In this document: piece after piece, positions 1 to 7,062 of the stretch
How the letters are laid out: every line of letters begins with the position of its first letter
Position numbering within the stretch: position 1 is the stretch's first letter
From: Thermoanaerobaculales bacterium
Lineage (GTDB): Bacteria; Acidobacteriota; Thermoanaerobaculia; Thermoanaerobaculales; Sulfomarinibacteraceae
Length of the DNA stretch: 7,846 nucleotides
NCBI GenBank assembly: GCA_029938595.1
Contig: JAOZUP010000154.1
Coordinates: 990-8,835, forward strand
Reading direction: 5' to 3'
Notes under the pieces: generated by a model
Databases searched by the model: none
What the model saw: the letters and a program-made list of their open reading frames with translations, nothing else
What the model was told of the DNA's origin: nothing
Program-made: the position numbers and the translations under genes

Positions 1-1
1 T

Positions 2-1831
2 GAGCTCCGGCACGATTTTGCGGGGCATGAGGGCGCCGTCCATGCGCTCGCGTTCGTGCCTGACTCCAGCGCCGTCGTGTCGGCCGGTGATGACCGGACG
101 GTGCGAGTGTGGCCGCTGGATGATTCAACCCTGCCGGAGCTGCTCGGCAGCGCCGACGAGACGGTGTCGGCGCTTGCCGTGAGTGCGGACGGACGTTTTG
201 TGGTCAGCGGCGGCTGGGACAGCTTGGTCACTGTGTGGAGTCTGCCGGGGCGGGAGGAGCTGCGGCGGATGGAAGGCCATGAGGGACCGGTTCACGCGGT
301 GGTCGTCAGTCCCGACTGCCGGTTCGTCGCGTCGGCGGGCGAGGACGGCACGGTTCAACTGTGGGACCTGGAAGACGGACGTCGGTGGCGGGTTCTTTCC
401 GGACACGAAGGGGCTGTCCAGGCGGTGGCGTTCACGCCGGATGCACGCTTTGTCTTATCGGCGGGCAAGGATGCGACGCTGAGACTGTGGGACTTGCGAA
501 CCGGGACCGCGGTACGCGTGATGGAGGGACACGCCGGGCCGGTCACCGCCGTCGCCGTGAGTCGGGACGGAGGCGCCGCCGTCTCTGCTGGATCAGACGC
601 GAGCCTCCGCCTGTGGTTCCTCGACTGGGAACCGGAGCTACCTGAGCGAGGCCGTTGGGACGATCGCGTGCGGCCTTTTCTCGAAGTCTTTTTCCGCCGC
701 CGCGAGCACTCCGAGACGGCTGTCGGGATGCCGACGTGGGATAAGGACGATGTGCGGGAGCTGCTCGAGGACCTCGAGAATCGAGGCTTCGGATGGCTCG
801 CTCCGGAACGGGTGGAGCGGGAGCTCGAATCGCTCGCCCGCCACCGCGATGAGAACCGAACAGAGGAGCAGGAGCACACTCAGGAGCTGGCCAGGAAACG
901 GCAGCGCCAGCAGCGCGTCGCGCCGGCCAAGCGTCTAATCGAGATTCTCACCCGCAATGTCGGTCTCAGGATAGCCGCGGCCGCTACGGTGGTGGTCCTC
1001 GTCCTGCTGGGTCTTGCCAGCTTGCGGACACCAGAGAGCAGCGGGGCGGAGTTCAATCGGCGATTGCGCGGAGACGTCGCGATGCTTGTCCGCGCGCGCG
1101 GAATGCGTCTCGAGCGGGGCACCGTGCTCGCCTACCAGAAAGGGCCTACGGCCGGCGCCAAGGATTGTGGCGAGGACTCCTTCGTGAGCCTCGTCGATCT
1201 GGCGCTCTACGCCGAGAGGACGCACTCGCCGCCGCTCGACCCCGGCGTACCGGCGGCCGAGGAGAGCATGCGCGTGCGGTACTCCAACGCCGTCAACTGC
1301 ATCGGCACCCTCGGGGATCTGAAGCTGGTCGAGCCCATCTTGCGGCGAGCGAAGGAAGGTCTCCACCCATACCGGCTCGAAGACCTCCTCGGCGTTCTCG
1401 TGAGAGTCGGAGCGGCCGGCGACCCCCGCATCCGGGCAGCCCTCACCGACCACTCGGAAACAGTCCGCCATCTTGCGGCGCTCACTCTCGTGCATGGATC
1501 TGAGCCGAGCGGCCACGAATATCTGCTCGACGCGCTCGCCGGTGATGAGACGAAGGGCGTGGAGGCGGCCAGCTTCGTTCTGACCGAGTTGATTTGCGTT
1601 GGCGCCATCGACGATGAGTCCGCCTTCGAGACCGTGCGCCGGATGGGCCGCAACATCGACCCCCGAGTCCGCCGCAACGCGGTCAGGGCGCTGGTGCTCT
1701 TCGAAAACAAGGGGCCGGTGCGAGGGGTGCTGAACGATGCTCTGGAGGACAACGACCCCGAGGTCGTTGCGGTGGCGGAAAAGATCCAAGCAACCCTGAA
1801 GAGCGCCAAACTCAATCAGCTTTTCGGGTAG
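2..1831 (+). CDS. WD40-repeat / transmembrane / HEAT-like repeat protein (5' partial)
   Basis: The reading frame is open from base 2 and the first visible residues already form a WD40 blade (GHEGAVHAL), so the true start lies upstream. The GTG at 56 falls inside a repeat and is not the start. About five WD40 repeats are visible up to nt ~640, each with GH near the start and a VRVW, VQLW or LRLW end. A linker follows (nt ~640-870) carrying WDDRVRPFLE and GFGWLAPERVERELE; from memory this resembles an extension that follows WD40 domains in other bacterial proteins. Then come a charged, Arg-rich helix, one hydrophobic segment (nt ~959-1021, AAAATVVVLVLLGLAS) and a C-terminal part with HEAT-like helices (nt ~1328-1831, including DPRVRRNAVRALV). 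The positive-inside rule suggests a cytoplasmic WD40 domain and an exported HEAT domain. Bacterial WD40 proteins are often scaffolds, sometimes fused to Ser/Thr kinases; no kinase is visible here. Specific function is unknown. It ends in TAG. Confidence 0.85.
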   Translation, partial: ELRHDFAGHEGAVHALAFVPDSSAVVSAGDDRTVRVWPLDDSTLPELLGSADETVSALAVSADGRFVVSGGWDSLVTVWSLPGREELRRMEGHEGPVHAVVVSPDCRFVASAGEDGTVQLWDLEDGRRWRVLSGHEGAVQAVAFTPDARFVLSAGKDATLRLWDLRTGTAVRVMEGHAGPVTAVAVSRDGGAAVSAGSDASLRLWFLDWEPELPERGRWDDRVRPFLEVFFRRREHSETAVGMPTWDKDDVRELLEDLENRGFGWLAPERVERELESLARHRDENRTEEQEHTQELARKRQRQQRVAPAKRLIEILTRNVGLRIAAAATVVVLVLLGLASLRTPESSGAEFNRRLRGDVAMLVRARGMRLERGTVLAYQKGPTAGAKDCGEDSFVSLVDLALYAERTHSPPLDPGVPAAEESMRVRYSNAVNCIGTLGDLKLVEPILRRAKEGLHPYRLEDLLGVLVRVGAAGDPRIRAALTDHSETVRHLAALTLVHGSEPSGHEYLLDALAGDETKGVEAASFVLTELICVGAIDDESAFETVRRMGRNIDPRVRRNAVRALVLFENKGPVRGVLNDALEDNDPEVVAVAEKIQATLKSAKLNQLFG

Positions 1832-1843
1832 CCGGTCAAAAAA

Positions 1844-1861
1844 ATTCCGAATTCCGAATTC
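1844..1861. repeat. Short heptamer tandem (ATTCCGA)2 + ATTC
   Basis: Two perfect ATTCCGA units and a third partial one lie in the 73-base gap between the WD40 gene and the lipoprotein gene. They are a one-base variant of the ATTCCTA heptamer arrays near 7035 and 7207, suggesting a family of A/T-rich heptamer tandems in intergenic DNA of this genome. The array lies where a -35 element for the downstream gene would be expected. Confidence 0.7.
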
Positions 1862-1873
1862 ATGCGGTCCGTG

Positions 1874-1879
1874 TATGAT
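1874..1879 (+). promoter_or_regulatory. Possible -10 element for the substrate-binding lipoprotein gene
   Basis: TATGAT differs from the sigma-70 TATAAT consensus at one position. It lies 25 bases before the TTG start, so a transcript starting near 1886 would include the ribosome-binding site. No good TTGACA-like -35 is present; the position is occupied by the heptamer repeat. This is a match by eye only. Confidence 0.35.
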
Positions 1880-1891
1880 GCACCGTCATTA

Positions 1892-1897
1892 AGGGAG
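1892..1897 (+). promoter_or_regulatory. Ribosome-binding site that decides a TTG start
   Basis: AGGGAG lies 7 bases upstream of TTG at 1905. This supports TTG as the initiator rather than later in-frame candidates such as TTG at 1923 or GTG at 1944. Confidence 0.65.
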
Positions 1898-1904
1898 AAT
1901 TATT

Positions 1905-3428
1905 TTGGGTGCTGAGGCCTCGTTGATCGGTAGAAGCTGCCTCGTGAGTAGCGCCGGCGTCCTGCTGGTCGCGATGCTCGCGGCCGGTTGTGCGCTCGGC
2001 CCGCCGCCGGTGACCACGCTTCGCATCGCGTATCCGTACGAGATGGTGACCGTGGATCCCCATGCACACGCCGACATGGTCACCGAAGCCGTGCTGGCAG
2101 CGGTCTACGAGGGACTGGTCCACTTCGAGCCGGGTCTGCAGGTACAACCGTGGCTGGCCGACAGCTGGACGACCCCGGACGACACCACGTGGATTCTCCA
2201 CATCCGCGAAGGCGTTCGCTTCCACGATGGGACGATGCTGGAACCTGCGGACGTGGTCGCGTCGATATCGCGCGCCCGTGCGAGCAAGGTCATGGGACAT
2301 CAGCTGGACGACATCGATCAGTTGCGTGTGATCGATGAGGTTGCAAGGACCGTCGAGATCACCACTGCCCGGCCGGCGCCGCTGCTGCTCACGCGCCTCG
2401 AGGCAGTAGCCGTTGTCCCCCGGAGTTTTGACCCCGCCAATCCGGTCGGCACCGGCCCCTACCAGTGGCGAGCGGGGTCGATTCAAGGGCCGATTCAGTT
2501 GCAGCGGTGGGATGGTTACTGGCGGGGGGCACCCGATTTCGAGGAGGTGACCATCCGGTTCGTGACGATTCTCGAGGAGCTGGCAGACCTCCTTCATGAG
2601 AACGAACTCGACGTGGTCGCGTCGGTGACGGTGAGCTATTTCCGGGACCACGAACCCCAGGACGATTGGCGATTGGTGGCAAGCCCTGCGGTCATCACGA
2701 CCTACCTCGGCCTCAACGTGACCCAATCTCCGTTCGATGATCTCAGGGTCCGCAAGGCTATCGACCTGGCTATCGACCGTCGGCAATTGGTGGCGGACAT
2801 CTTTCCGGAAGGTACCGCCAGGGCGGCGCGGTCGCTGGTGCCTCCGGAGATCTTCGGGTACAGTCCCGGCCATCGCCTGCACGATGCCGATCCGGTACGC
2901 GCTCGCGAGGTCTTGGCCGAGGTCGCGCTGCCGACAGGGACGACTCTGTATCTGAATCATATTGAACGCTATGCGGAGGTGGCCGAGTCAATCTCCGCCT
3001 CCCTGATCGCGGTGGGTTTGGAAACCGAGACGAGGGTCGTCTCGATCGAGGAGTTTTACCGCGGTCTTGAAGAGGGAACGAACCAGCTTTTCCTCTTTTC
3101 CTGGACCTTCGGGGTTGCGGACGCGTCTCCATTCCTGGACACCATCGTCCACCGCCGCGATTCGGAGCGGGGTCTGGGGAGCTTCAACGGCGCGGGTCTT
3201 TCGGATCCGGGCCTCGATGTCCTGATCGATGAGGCTGCTCACGAGCCGAGATCGGCGATCAGGCTCGAACGCCTCCAGCAGACGCTCGCGATGCTGGAAG
3301 CGATCGCGGTCTATCTGCCGCTCTACCAGCCGTCGACCCTCGCCCTCGTCCACAACGGCTTTGTTCTCGAGGCCTTCGCGGGTTCCGTCATTCGGCCGCA
3401 GGATGTGCGCAGGGTCTACGGGCGCTAG
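1905..3428 (+). CDS. ABC-transporter substrate-binding lipoprotein, family 5 (peptide/nickel type)
   Basis: This 507-residue protein has a lipoprotein signal peptide: Arg10, a hydrophobic stretch, then LAAGC with lipidated Cys29. The mature part matches the SBP family 5 (DppA/OppA/NikA type) by characteristic motifs: LRIAYPYE at 39-46, VYEGLV at 67-72, REGVRFHDGT followed by PADVV at 101-118, VGTGPY at 181-186, and LRVRKAIDLAIDR at 280-292. Full-length family members are about 500-550 residues, so it appears complete. It would be anchored to the outer face of the cytoplasmic membrane, or in the periplasm, and deliver an oligopeptide or related solute to an ABC permease; the ligand cannot be read from sequence. 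Its neighbours are unrelated and no permease or ATPase genes are present, so it appears to be an orphan receptor. It starts at TTG, chosen for the AGGGAG site 7 bases upstream, and ends in TAG. Confidence 0.92.
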   Translation: MGAEASLIGRSCLVSSAGVLLVAMLAAGCALGPPPVTTLRIAYPYEMVTVDPHAHADMVTEAVLAAVYEGLVHFEPGLQVQPWLADSWTTPDDTTWILHIREGVRFHDGTMLEPADVVASISRARASKVMGHQLDDIDQLRVIDEVARTVEITTARPAPLLLTRLEAVAVVPRSFDPANPVGTGPYQWRAGSIQGPIQLQRWDGYWRGAPDFEEVTIRFVTILEELADLLHENELDVVASVTVSYFRDHEPQDDWRLVASPAVITTYLGLNVTQSPFDDLRVRKAIDLAIDRRQLVADIFPEGTARAARSLVPPEIFGYSPGHRLHDADPVRAREVLAEVALPTGTTLYLNHIERYAEVAESISASLIAVGLETETRVVSIEEFYRGLEEGTNQLFLFSWTFGVADASPFLDTIVHRRDSERGLGSFNGAGLSDPGLDVLIDEAAHEPRSAIRLERLQQTLAMLEAIAVYLPLYQPSTLALVHNGFVLEAFAGSVIRPQDVRRVYGR

Positions 3429-3615
3429 CTAGTTCCCGTCCGAAAACGGCGCTTTTCGGCAATCTCGGCGTCGATCTTCGGATTTCCTTGTGCGGCGTAC
3501 AGAGGTACGCCTCCCGCACCGCGCCGCTCAGAACACGGTAGTGACACACATCGTGACAGCCGCGCGATCCAACGTGGTTAGATGTGCGGGTTAAAGGAGA
3601 TGATTTCTGACGCAT
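3429..3615. other. Non-coding gap between convergent genes, with two hairpins
   Basis: These 187 bases separate the 3' ends of the lipoprotein gene and gatD, and I find no convincing gene. They contain CCGAAAA/TTTTCGG (3440-3459) and GGCGTAC-AGAG-GTACGCC (3494-3511), a 7-bp perfect stem with a 4-base loop, extended by GTGC/GCAC after a 4-base bulge. A direct repeat GTGACA occurs at 3541-3546 and 3553-3558. A Shine-Dalgarno-like AAAGGAG at 3593-3599 (+) has no suitable start codon behind it. A 75-codon minus-strand frame crosses the gap and the end of the lipoprotein gene but looks spurious. Confidence 0.6.
3440..3459. terminator. Hairpin that may terminate the lipoprotein gene and/or gatD
   Basis: A 7-bp perfect stem CCGAAAA/TTTTCGG encloses CGGCGC, 11 bases after the lipoprotein stop codon and between convergent genes, where a bidirectional terminator would be expected. 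Neither strand shows a T-run after the stem, so it is not a classical intrinsic terminator. It could instead protect 3' ends or belong to a dispersed repeat. Confidence 0.35.
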
Positions 3616-5013
3616 TCACTTCCAGTGGCTGGAAACGAACTCGTCCGTTTCGGGCAGCCCTCCCTGGAGGATCAGGTATCCGTTGTGGGGCTCGCGCTCG
3701 GTGATCTCGTGATTGATCGGGGTGCGCATCATCTCGATCACCTTCTCGTGGTCGTCGGTATGGCCGAGCACCCAGCCGAGCTTCATCAGGGCTGTCTCAG
3801 GGAGCATGTTGTCGAGCGGTACGACGCCGATATCGAGCAGATCGCGACCGGTCTCGTAGACGTACATCTGGGCGAATCCCCACAGAGTCTGCACCGTCAT
3901 CACAACATGCACTCCCGCGTCGATCGCACGTTCGAGAGCGGGGTAGAGCGGTGTGTTGACGTGGCCGAGGCCGGTGCCCGCGATGACGATGCCGCGGTAT
4001 CCCTTTTCCACCAGTGCATCAACGAGGTTGGGCCTCATCCCCGGGTAGTAGTAAAGAATGGTGACACGGTCGTCATAGACGGTATCGATGCGGACCCGGC
4101 GCGACGCGTCCCGGTGCAGGTAGTCGTCGGTGAGACTGGAGAAGCCGTCGCGGCTGACGATGCACAACGGAATATCGCCAATGGTGCGGAAGGTGCTGCG
4201 GTACGAGGAGTGCATCTTGCGGCACCGCGTTCCCCGGTGGAGCAGTCCGTAGCGATCCGAAGTAGGCCCGAACATGCAGATCTGCACCTCCGCAATGTCC
4301 CCGTAGGCGGCGGTCCGTATGGCGTGAATGAGGTTGAGAGCTGCATCCGAAGAGGGGCGGTCTGATGAACGTTGGCTGCCCACCACCACGACCGGAACCG
4401 GTGAGTCCTGGACCATGAAGCTGAGCACCGCCGCGGTGTGGCCCATCGTGTCGGTACCGTGACCGATGACGATACCGTCCGCGCCGTCGGCGATCTCGCG
4501 CTCGATATTTTCGGCCAGGGTCACGTACTCGGGCCACCCCATGTTCTCGGAAAAGACCCCGAAGAGCTTCTTGGTGGTGAGATTGCAGATGTCGGCCAGC
4601 TCCGGAACCGCACCGTAGAGCTCCCCGGGTGTGAAGGCCGGGATCACCGCCCCGGTACGGTAATCGAGGCGCGAGGCGATGGTGCCGCCGGTTCCCAACA
4701 GAGTCACATTGGGGAGGTCTGGCCGTGACGGGAACTCCTGCTCGGGGATCTTGTAGACCGCCTCCTTGTAGCCAATCTCCTCGACCGATGCCACACGATC
4801 CACGTGGATACCGATGTTGTATCCGTTCTTGAGCTTGAGAACGATGTGGAGATCGTCGAAACTCTCCGATCGCGGCAGGACGACACCCTCGAAGAGGCTG
4901 CCCGCGGAGTTGACCATACGCACATCCGACCACACCCTGATACCCAGCTCCTGAAGACGAGCTCTGGCACGACCTTTGTATCCCTTGAGGGGATCGCTGG
5001 TTGATTCACTCAT
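3616..5013 (-). CDS. gatD: Glu-tRNA(Gln) amidotransferase subunit D (asparaginase-like ammonia-releasing subunit)
   Basis: GatD hydrolyses Gln (or Asn) and passes ammonia to GatE, which converts Glu-tRNA(Gln) to Gln-tRNA(Gln) in the cytoplasm. The 465-residue product has the GatD-specific N-terminal domain (~1-95, including FEGVVLPRSE and VDRVASVEEIGYKE) before the asparaginase-like core. The catalytic Thr-Thr-Asp-Lys set is intact: T111 in GTGGTIAS, T187 and D188 in GHGTDTM, and K266 in RKMHSS. These correspond to T101/T177/D178/K254 of the Methanothermobacter enzyme, as I recall it. The N-domain, the GTRCRKMH motif and the overlap with gatE rule out a plain L-asparaginase. ATG at 5013 is preferred because GGAG lies 6 bases upstream; an in-frame ATG at 5073 would add 20 residues inside gatE. 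The start overlaps the gatE stop by 8 bases (ATGAGTGA), suggesting translational coupling. It is slightly longer than typical archaeal GatD (about 420-450). Confidence 0.95.
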   Translation of the reverse strand: MSESTSDPLKGYKGRARARLQELGIRVWSDVRMVNSAGSLFEGVVLPRSESFDDLHIVLKLKNGYNIGIHVDRVASVEEIGYKEAVYKIPEQEFPSRPDLPNVTLLGTGGTIASRLDYRTGAVIPAFTPGELYGAVPELADICNLTTKKLFGVFSENMGWPEYVTLAENIEREIADGADGIVIGHGTDTMGHTAAVLSFMVQDSPVPVVVVGSQRSSDRPSSDAALNLIHAIRTAAYGDIAEVQICMFGPTSDRYGLLHRGTRCRKMHSSYRSTFRTIGDIPLCIVSRDGFSSLTDDYLHRDASRRVRIDTVYDDRVTILYYYPGMRPNLVDALVEKGYRGIVIAGTGLGHVNTPLYPALERAIDAGVHVVMTVQTLWGFAQMYVYETGRDLLDIGVVPLDNMLPETALMKLGWVLGHTDDHEKVIEMMRTPINHEITEREPHNGYLILQGGLPETDEFVSSHWK

Positions 5014-6973
5014 GCTCTGCTCCGATCCTGCTTCTGATCTCGGCATCCACCTCCGTCGAGGAGACCCGTCCACGCAGCTCGCTCATCGCACGCCCCATGA
5101 GAAACCGTCTCCGCTGGTCCTCGCTGCCGTCCGGATGGACCGGACGCAGCTCGGCCGCAAGCCCGGCCACCCGCTCCCGCCACCCGTCGGGCGCACGCCC
5201 GAGACCCATCTCCTCGACCAGGTTCTGGAGGTCGATGTCGGGGTGGTCAACGAGCCGTTCCACGAGGCTCTGCCACGCCTCCCACGCCACCGGGCGGCTG
5301 TCGAACACGGCGAAGAGCTCGCACCATCGCTCATCCGAGATCTCATCCACGGCGACCCCCGCACGCCGAAGACCCTTGAGCCGTTCGCCAAAGAAGAAAC
5401 ACGCCCGGCGCAGATCGGCGCCGGAGAGTTCAACGACCGCATCCACGAGGCGTGCGCCGCCACGGCGGATGAGATAGTGGATCACCGGCGTCGGCACCCC
5501 GACTTCGGTGTACCTTGCCTCACGGGACCACGGGAGCTCGGGGAGGGATGCCTGCAACCCTTCCACGCGTTCGCGGGTGACACGCTGCGGGGGGCTGTCG
5601 GTGTCCGGGTACATCCGGTCCGGTCCCGGCAGAATGCGTTCAAAGTCGGTGCTGCCGTCCGCAAACGGTTGTCTGGTCTCGTTGGGCACGCCGTCCACGG
5701 CGTCGAGGAAGCGCAGGCGGATTTCCTCGGCAGCGGTGAGGGTGTCTTCTTCGGCCCCCCACACCACTACCAGTCCGTCCTCCGACGAGCACCCTAGCGT
5801 CCGGCGCAGTCGATCCAGCTCGTTCGTCGCAGAAGCCTCTCGAGGCCAATCCTCGGAGTGGAGGAGGGCCGGCGGCTGGTCGAGGCCGGCGATCACTCGC
5901 ACGCGACCGCGGAGCTCGTCGGCAAAACTCCGATTCGGCTGCGTGGGCCACGAGAGCGTGTCACCGAGACCAGGGAGGCGCACGGCACGCACGCAGAAAG
6001 GGCCCGAGCCGCGCTCGAGATCCGAGCGTTGGTCGCCGTTGTCCAGATAGCGTTCCCACGAGCCGGCCCGGAGCAGGTCCATCGGTGAGTCGGCGACGAG
6101 CTCGGTCACGTCGCGATGCTCGATCCCGAGATCATCCGATTCGCGGAAGCCGCGACCGCGGAGCTCGTCGCGGAGGTTCAGGAGGTTGATCTGGCGTACC
6201 GCCTCGCAGTGGACGAGGCCCGGCGCCCAACCCGCCCTCGGTACCCCCTTGATCTCGACCCTGCGGCCGCCGCGCACCGAGACGTTGATGTCCTGTCGGC
6301 TGGCGCCGAGCCCGACCCGCACATGCCCGGTGGATCTGCAAACACGGCCGACGAGGAGGATCGCCTCCTCGACCTCGTCGGGGGTGCGGAGGTCGGGTCC
6401 CGTGACGGTCTCGATCAACGGCATCCCCAGGCGGTCCGTGCGCCAGACGATGAGGTGCCCCCGGTCCGAGACCTCGCGGCACGAATCCTCCTCGACGCTG
6501 ACCTGGGTGATGGTGATCTCGCGGCCATGGAAGGGCAACCGTCCCTCGACGCCGACGATCGCGGTGCGTTGGAATCCGGTCGGGATGGAGCCGTCGAGGT
6601 ACTGCTTGCGGGCGATGTGGACCTCGTCGATGATGTCGCAGCCCAGCATCAGGCACTGTTCGATGGCGATGTCCAGTGCCTGGGGGTTCATCAAGAAGGG
6701 AGGGGTGTCGTCCATCTCGTAGGTGCACACGTTCGAAGTGTGGAGCAGATAGACGATGTTCTTTCGGGTCTTGAACTCCATCAGGGCGGTTCCGTCGTAC
6801 TCGCCGAGCTCGGACAGTGTCGGCCGCATGTGACGCAGGACCGAACCATCGTGCTCGCGGGTGTAGATCCCAGCTGGACAGTTGCAGAACATCTTCTTGG
6901 CGGTGAGCAGCTGCTGGTGGACCTCGAGTCCGACCCTGAGGCCGACCTCGGAGTAGTCGATGGCGTCCGGCAC
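5006..6973 (-). CDS. gatE: Glu-tRNA(Gln) amidotransferase subunit E (tRNA-binding, kinase/transamidase subunit)
   Basis: GatE phosphorylates the glutamyl group of Glu-tRNA(Gln) with ATP and amidates it with ammonia from GatD. The 655-residue product shows, in order, VGLEVHQQL and MFCNCPAG (14-35), RKQYLDGSIPTGFQR (122-136), EEDSCRE (161-167), LIETVTGPDLRTPDE (186-200) and RQDINVSVRGGRRVEIKGV (226-244), all of the GatB/GatE cradle. An AspRS-type GAD-domain insertion (~325-433) follows, diagnostic of GatE and absent from ordinary GatB. After it come GVPNETR (429-435) and RMYPDTDSPP (453-462), then a helical YqeY-like C-terminal region. GTG at 6973 is chosen because GAGG (6984-6981) lies 7 bases upstream and the protein then starts close to the conserved core, as in archaea. 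GTG at 7003 would add 10 residues without a ribosome-binding site. It is the first gene of a gatE-gatD operon. Confidence 0.95.
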   Translation of the reverse strand: MPDAIDYSEVGLRVGLEVHQQLLTAKKMFCNCPAGIYTREHDGSVLRHMRPTLSELGEYDGTALMEFKTRKNIVYLLHTSNVCTYEMDDTPPFLMNPQALDIAIEQCLMLGCDIIDEVHIARKQYLDGSIPTGFQRTAIVGVEGRLPFHGREITITQVSVEEDSCREVSDRGHLIVWRTDRLGMPLIETVTGPDLRTPDEVEEAILLVGRVCRSTGHVRVGLGASRQDINVSVRGGRRVEIKGVPRAGWAPGLVHCEAVRQINLLNLRDELRGRGFRESDDLGIEHRDVTELVADSPMDLLRAGSWERYLDNGDQRSDLERGSGPFCVRAVRLPGLGDTLSWPTQPNRSFADELRGRVRVIAGLDQPPALLHSEDWPREASATNELDRLRRTLGCSSEDGLVVVWGAEEDTLTAAEEIRLRFLDAVDGVPNETRQPFADGSTDFERILPGPDRMYPDTDSPPQRVTRERVEGLQASLPELPWSREARYTEVGVPTPVIHYLIRRGGARLVDAVVELSGADLRRACFFFGERLKGLRRAGVAVDEISDERWCELFAVFDSRPVAWEAWQSLVERLVDHPDIDLQNLVEEMGLGRAPDGWRERVAGLAAELRPVHPDGSEDQRRRFLMGRAMSELRGRVSSTEVDAEIRSRIGAEHE

Positions 6974-6977
6974 GGCA

Positions 6978-6984
6978 CCCCCTC
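6978..6984 (-). promoter_or_regulatory. Ribosome-binding site of gatE
   Basis: GAGGGGG on the minus strand, with the GAGG core 7 bases before GTG at 6973. It favours this start over the in-frame GTG at 7003, which has no purine-rich sequence at a suitable distance. Confidence 0.6.
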
Positions 6985-7018
6985 GCGGCCTCGTCAGCGG
7001 CACTCGCGAGGCCGGGTG

Positions 7019-7024
7019 ATGATA
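7019..7024 (-). promoter_or_regulatory. Weak candidate -10 element for the gatE-gatD operon
   Basis: The minus strand reads TATCAT, two mismatches from TATAAT, about 46 bases before the gatE start. The -35 position would fall inside the outer arm of the palindrome and does not resemble TTGACA. If it is used, the promoter overlaps the repeat. The alternative is read-through from ridA. Confidence 0.25.
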
Positions 7025-7034
7025 GCAGGGAAGA

Positions 7035-7062
7035 GAATTAGGAATGAGGAATTAGGAATTAT
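7035..7062. repeat. Heptamer array, left arm: GAATTAG, GAATGAG, GAATTAG, GAATTAT
   Basis: Four consecutive 7-base units, two of them identical, upstream of gatE. They are the reverse complement of the array at 7207-7238 and form the outer stem of the palindrome. Confidence 0.85.

Noticed and set aside
1860..2960. A 366-codon minus-strand open frame opposite the lipoprotein gene
   Set aside because: Composition is typical of an antisense shadow (many Arg, His and Asp), with no recognisable motif; the plus strand encodes a clear binding protein.
3388..3615. A 75-codon minus-strand frame across the convergent gap
   Set aside because: It overlaps the end of the lipoprotein gene, contains the hairpins and has no recognisable domain or good ribosome-binding site.
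3625..4365. A 246-codon plus-strand open frame opposite gatD
   Set aside because: Antisense to a confidently identified gene; the product has no recognisable motif, and long antisense frames are expected in GC-rich DNA.
3616..5013. Calling gatD a free-standing L-asparaginase
   Set aside because: It has the GatD N-terminal domain and GTRCRKMH motif and overlaps gatE in an operon.
5014..5073. Upstream ATG for gatD adding 20 residues
   Set aside because: The extra residues lie inside gatE and are not GatD-like; ATG 5013 has a suitable GGAG site.
5006..6973. Calling gatE a bacterial GatB
   Set aside because: The AspRS-type GAD insertion and the GVPNETR...RMYPDTDSPP order are specific to GatE, and no gatA or gatC is adjacent.
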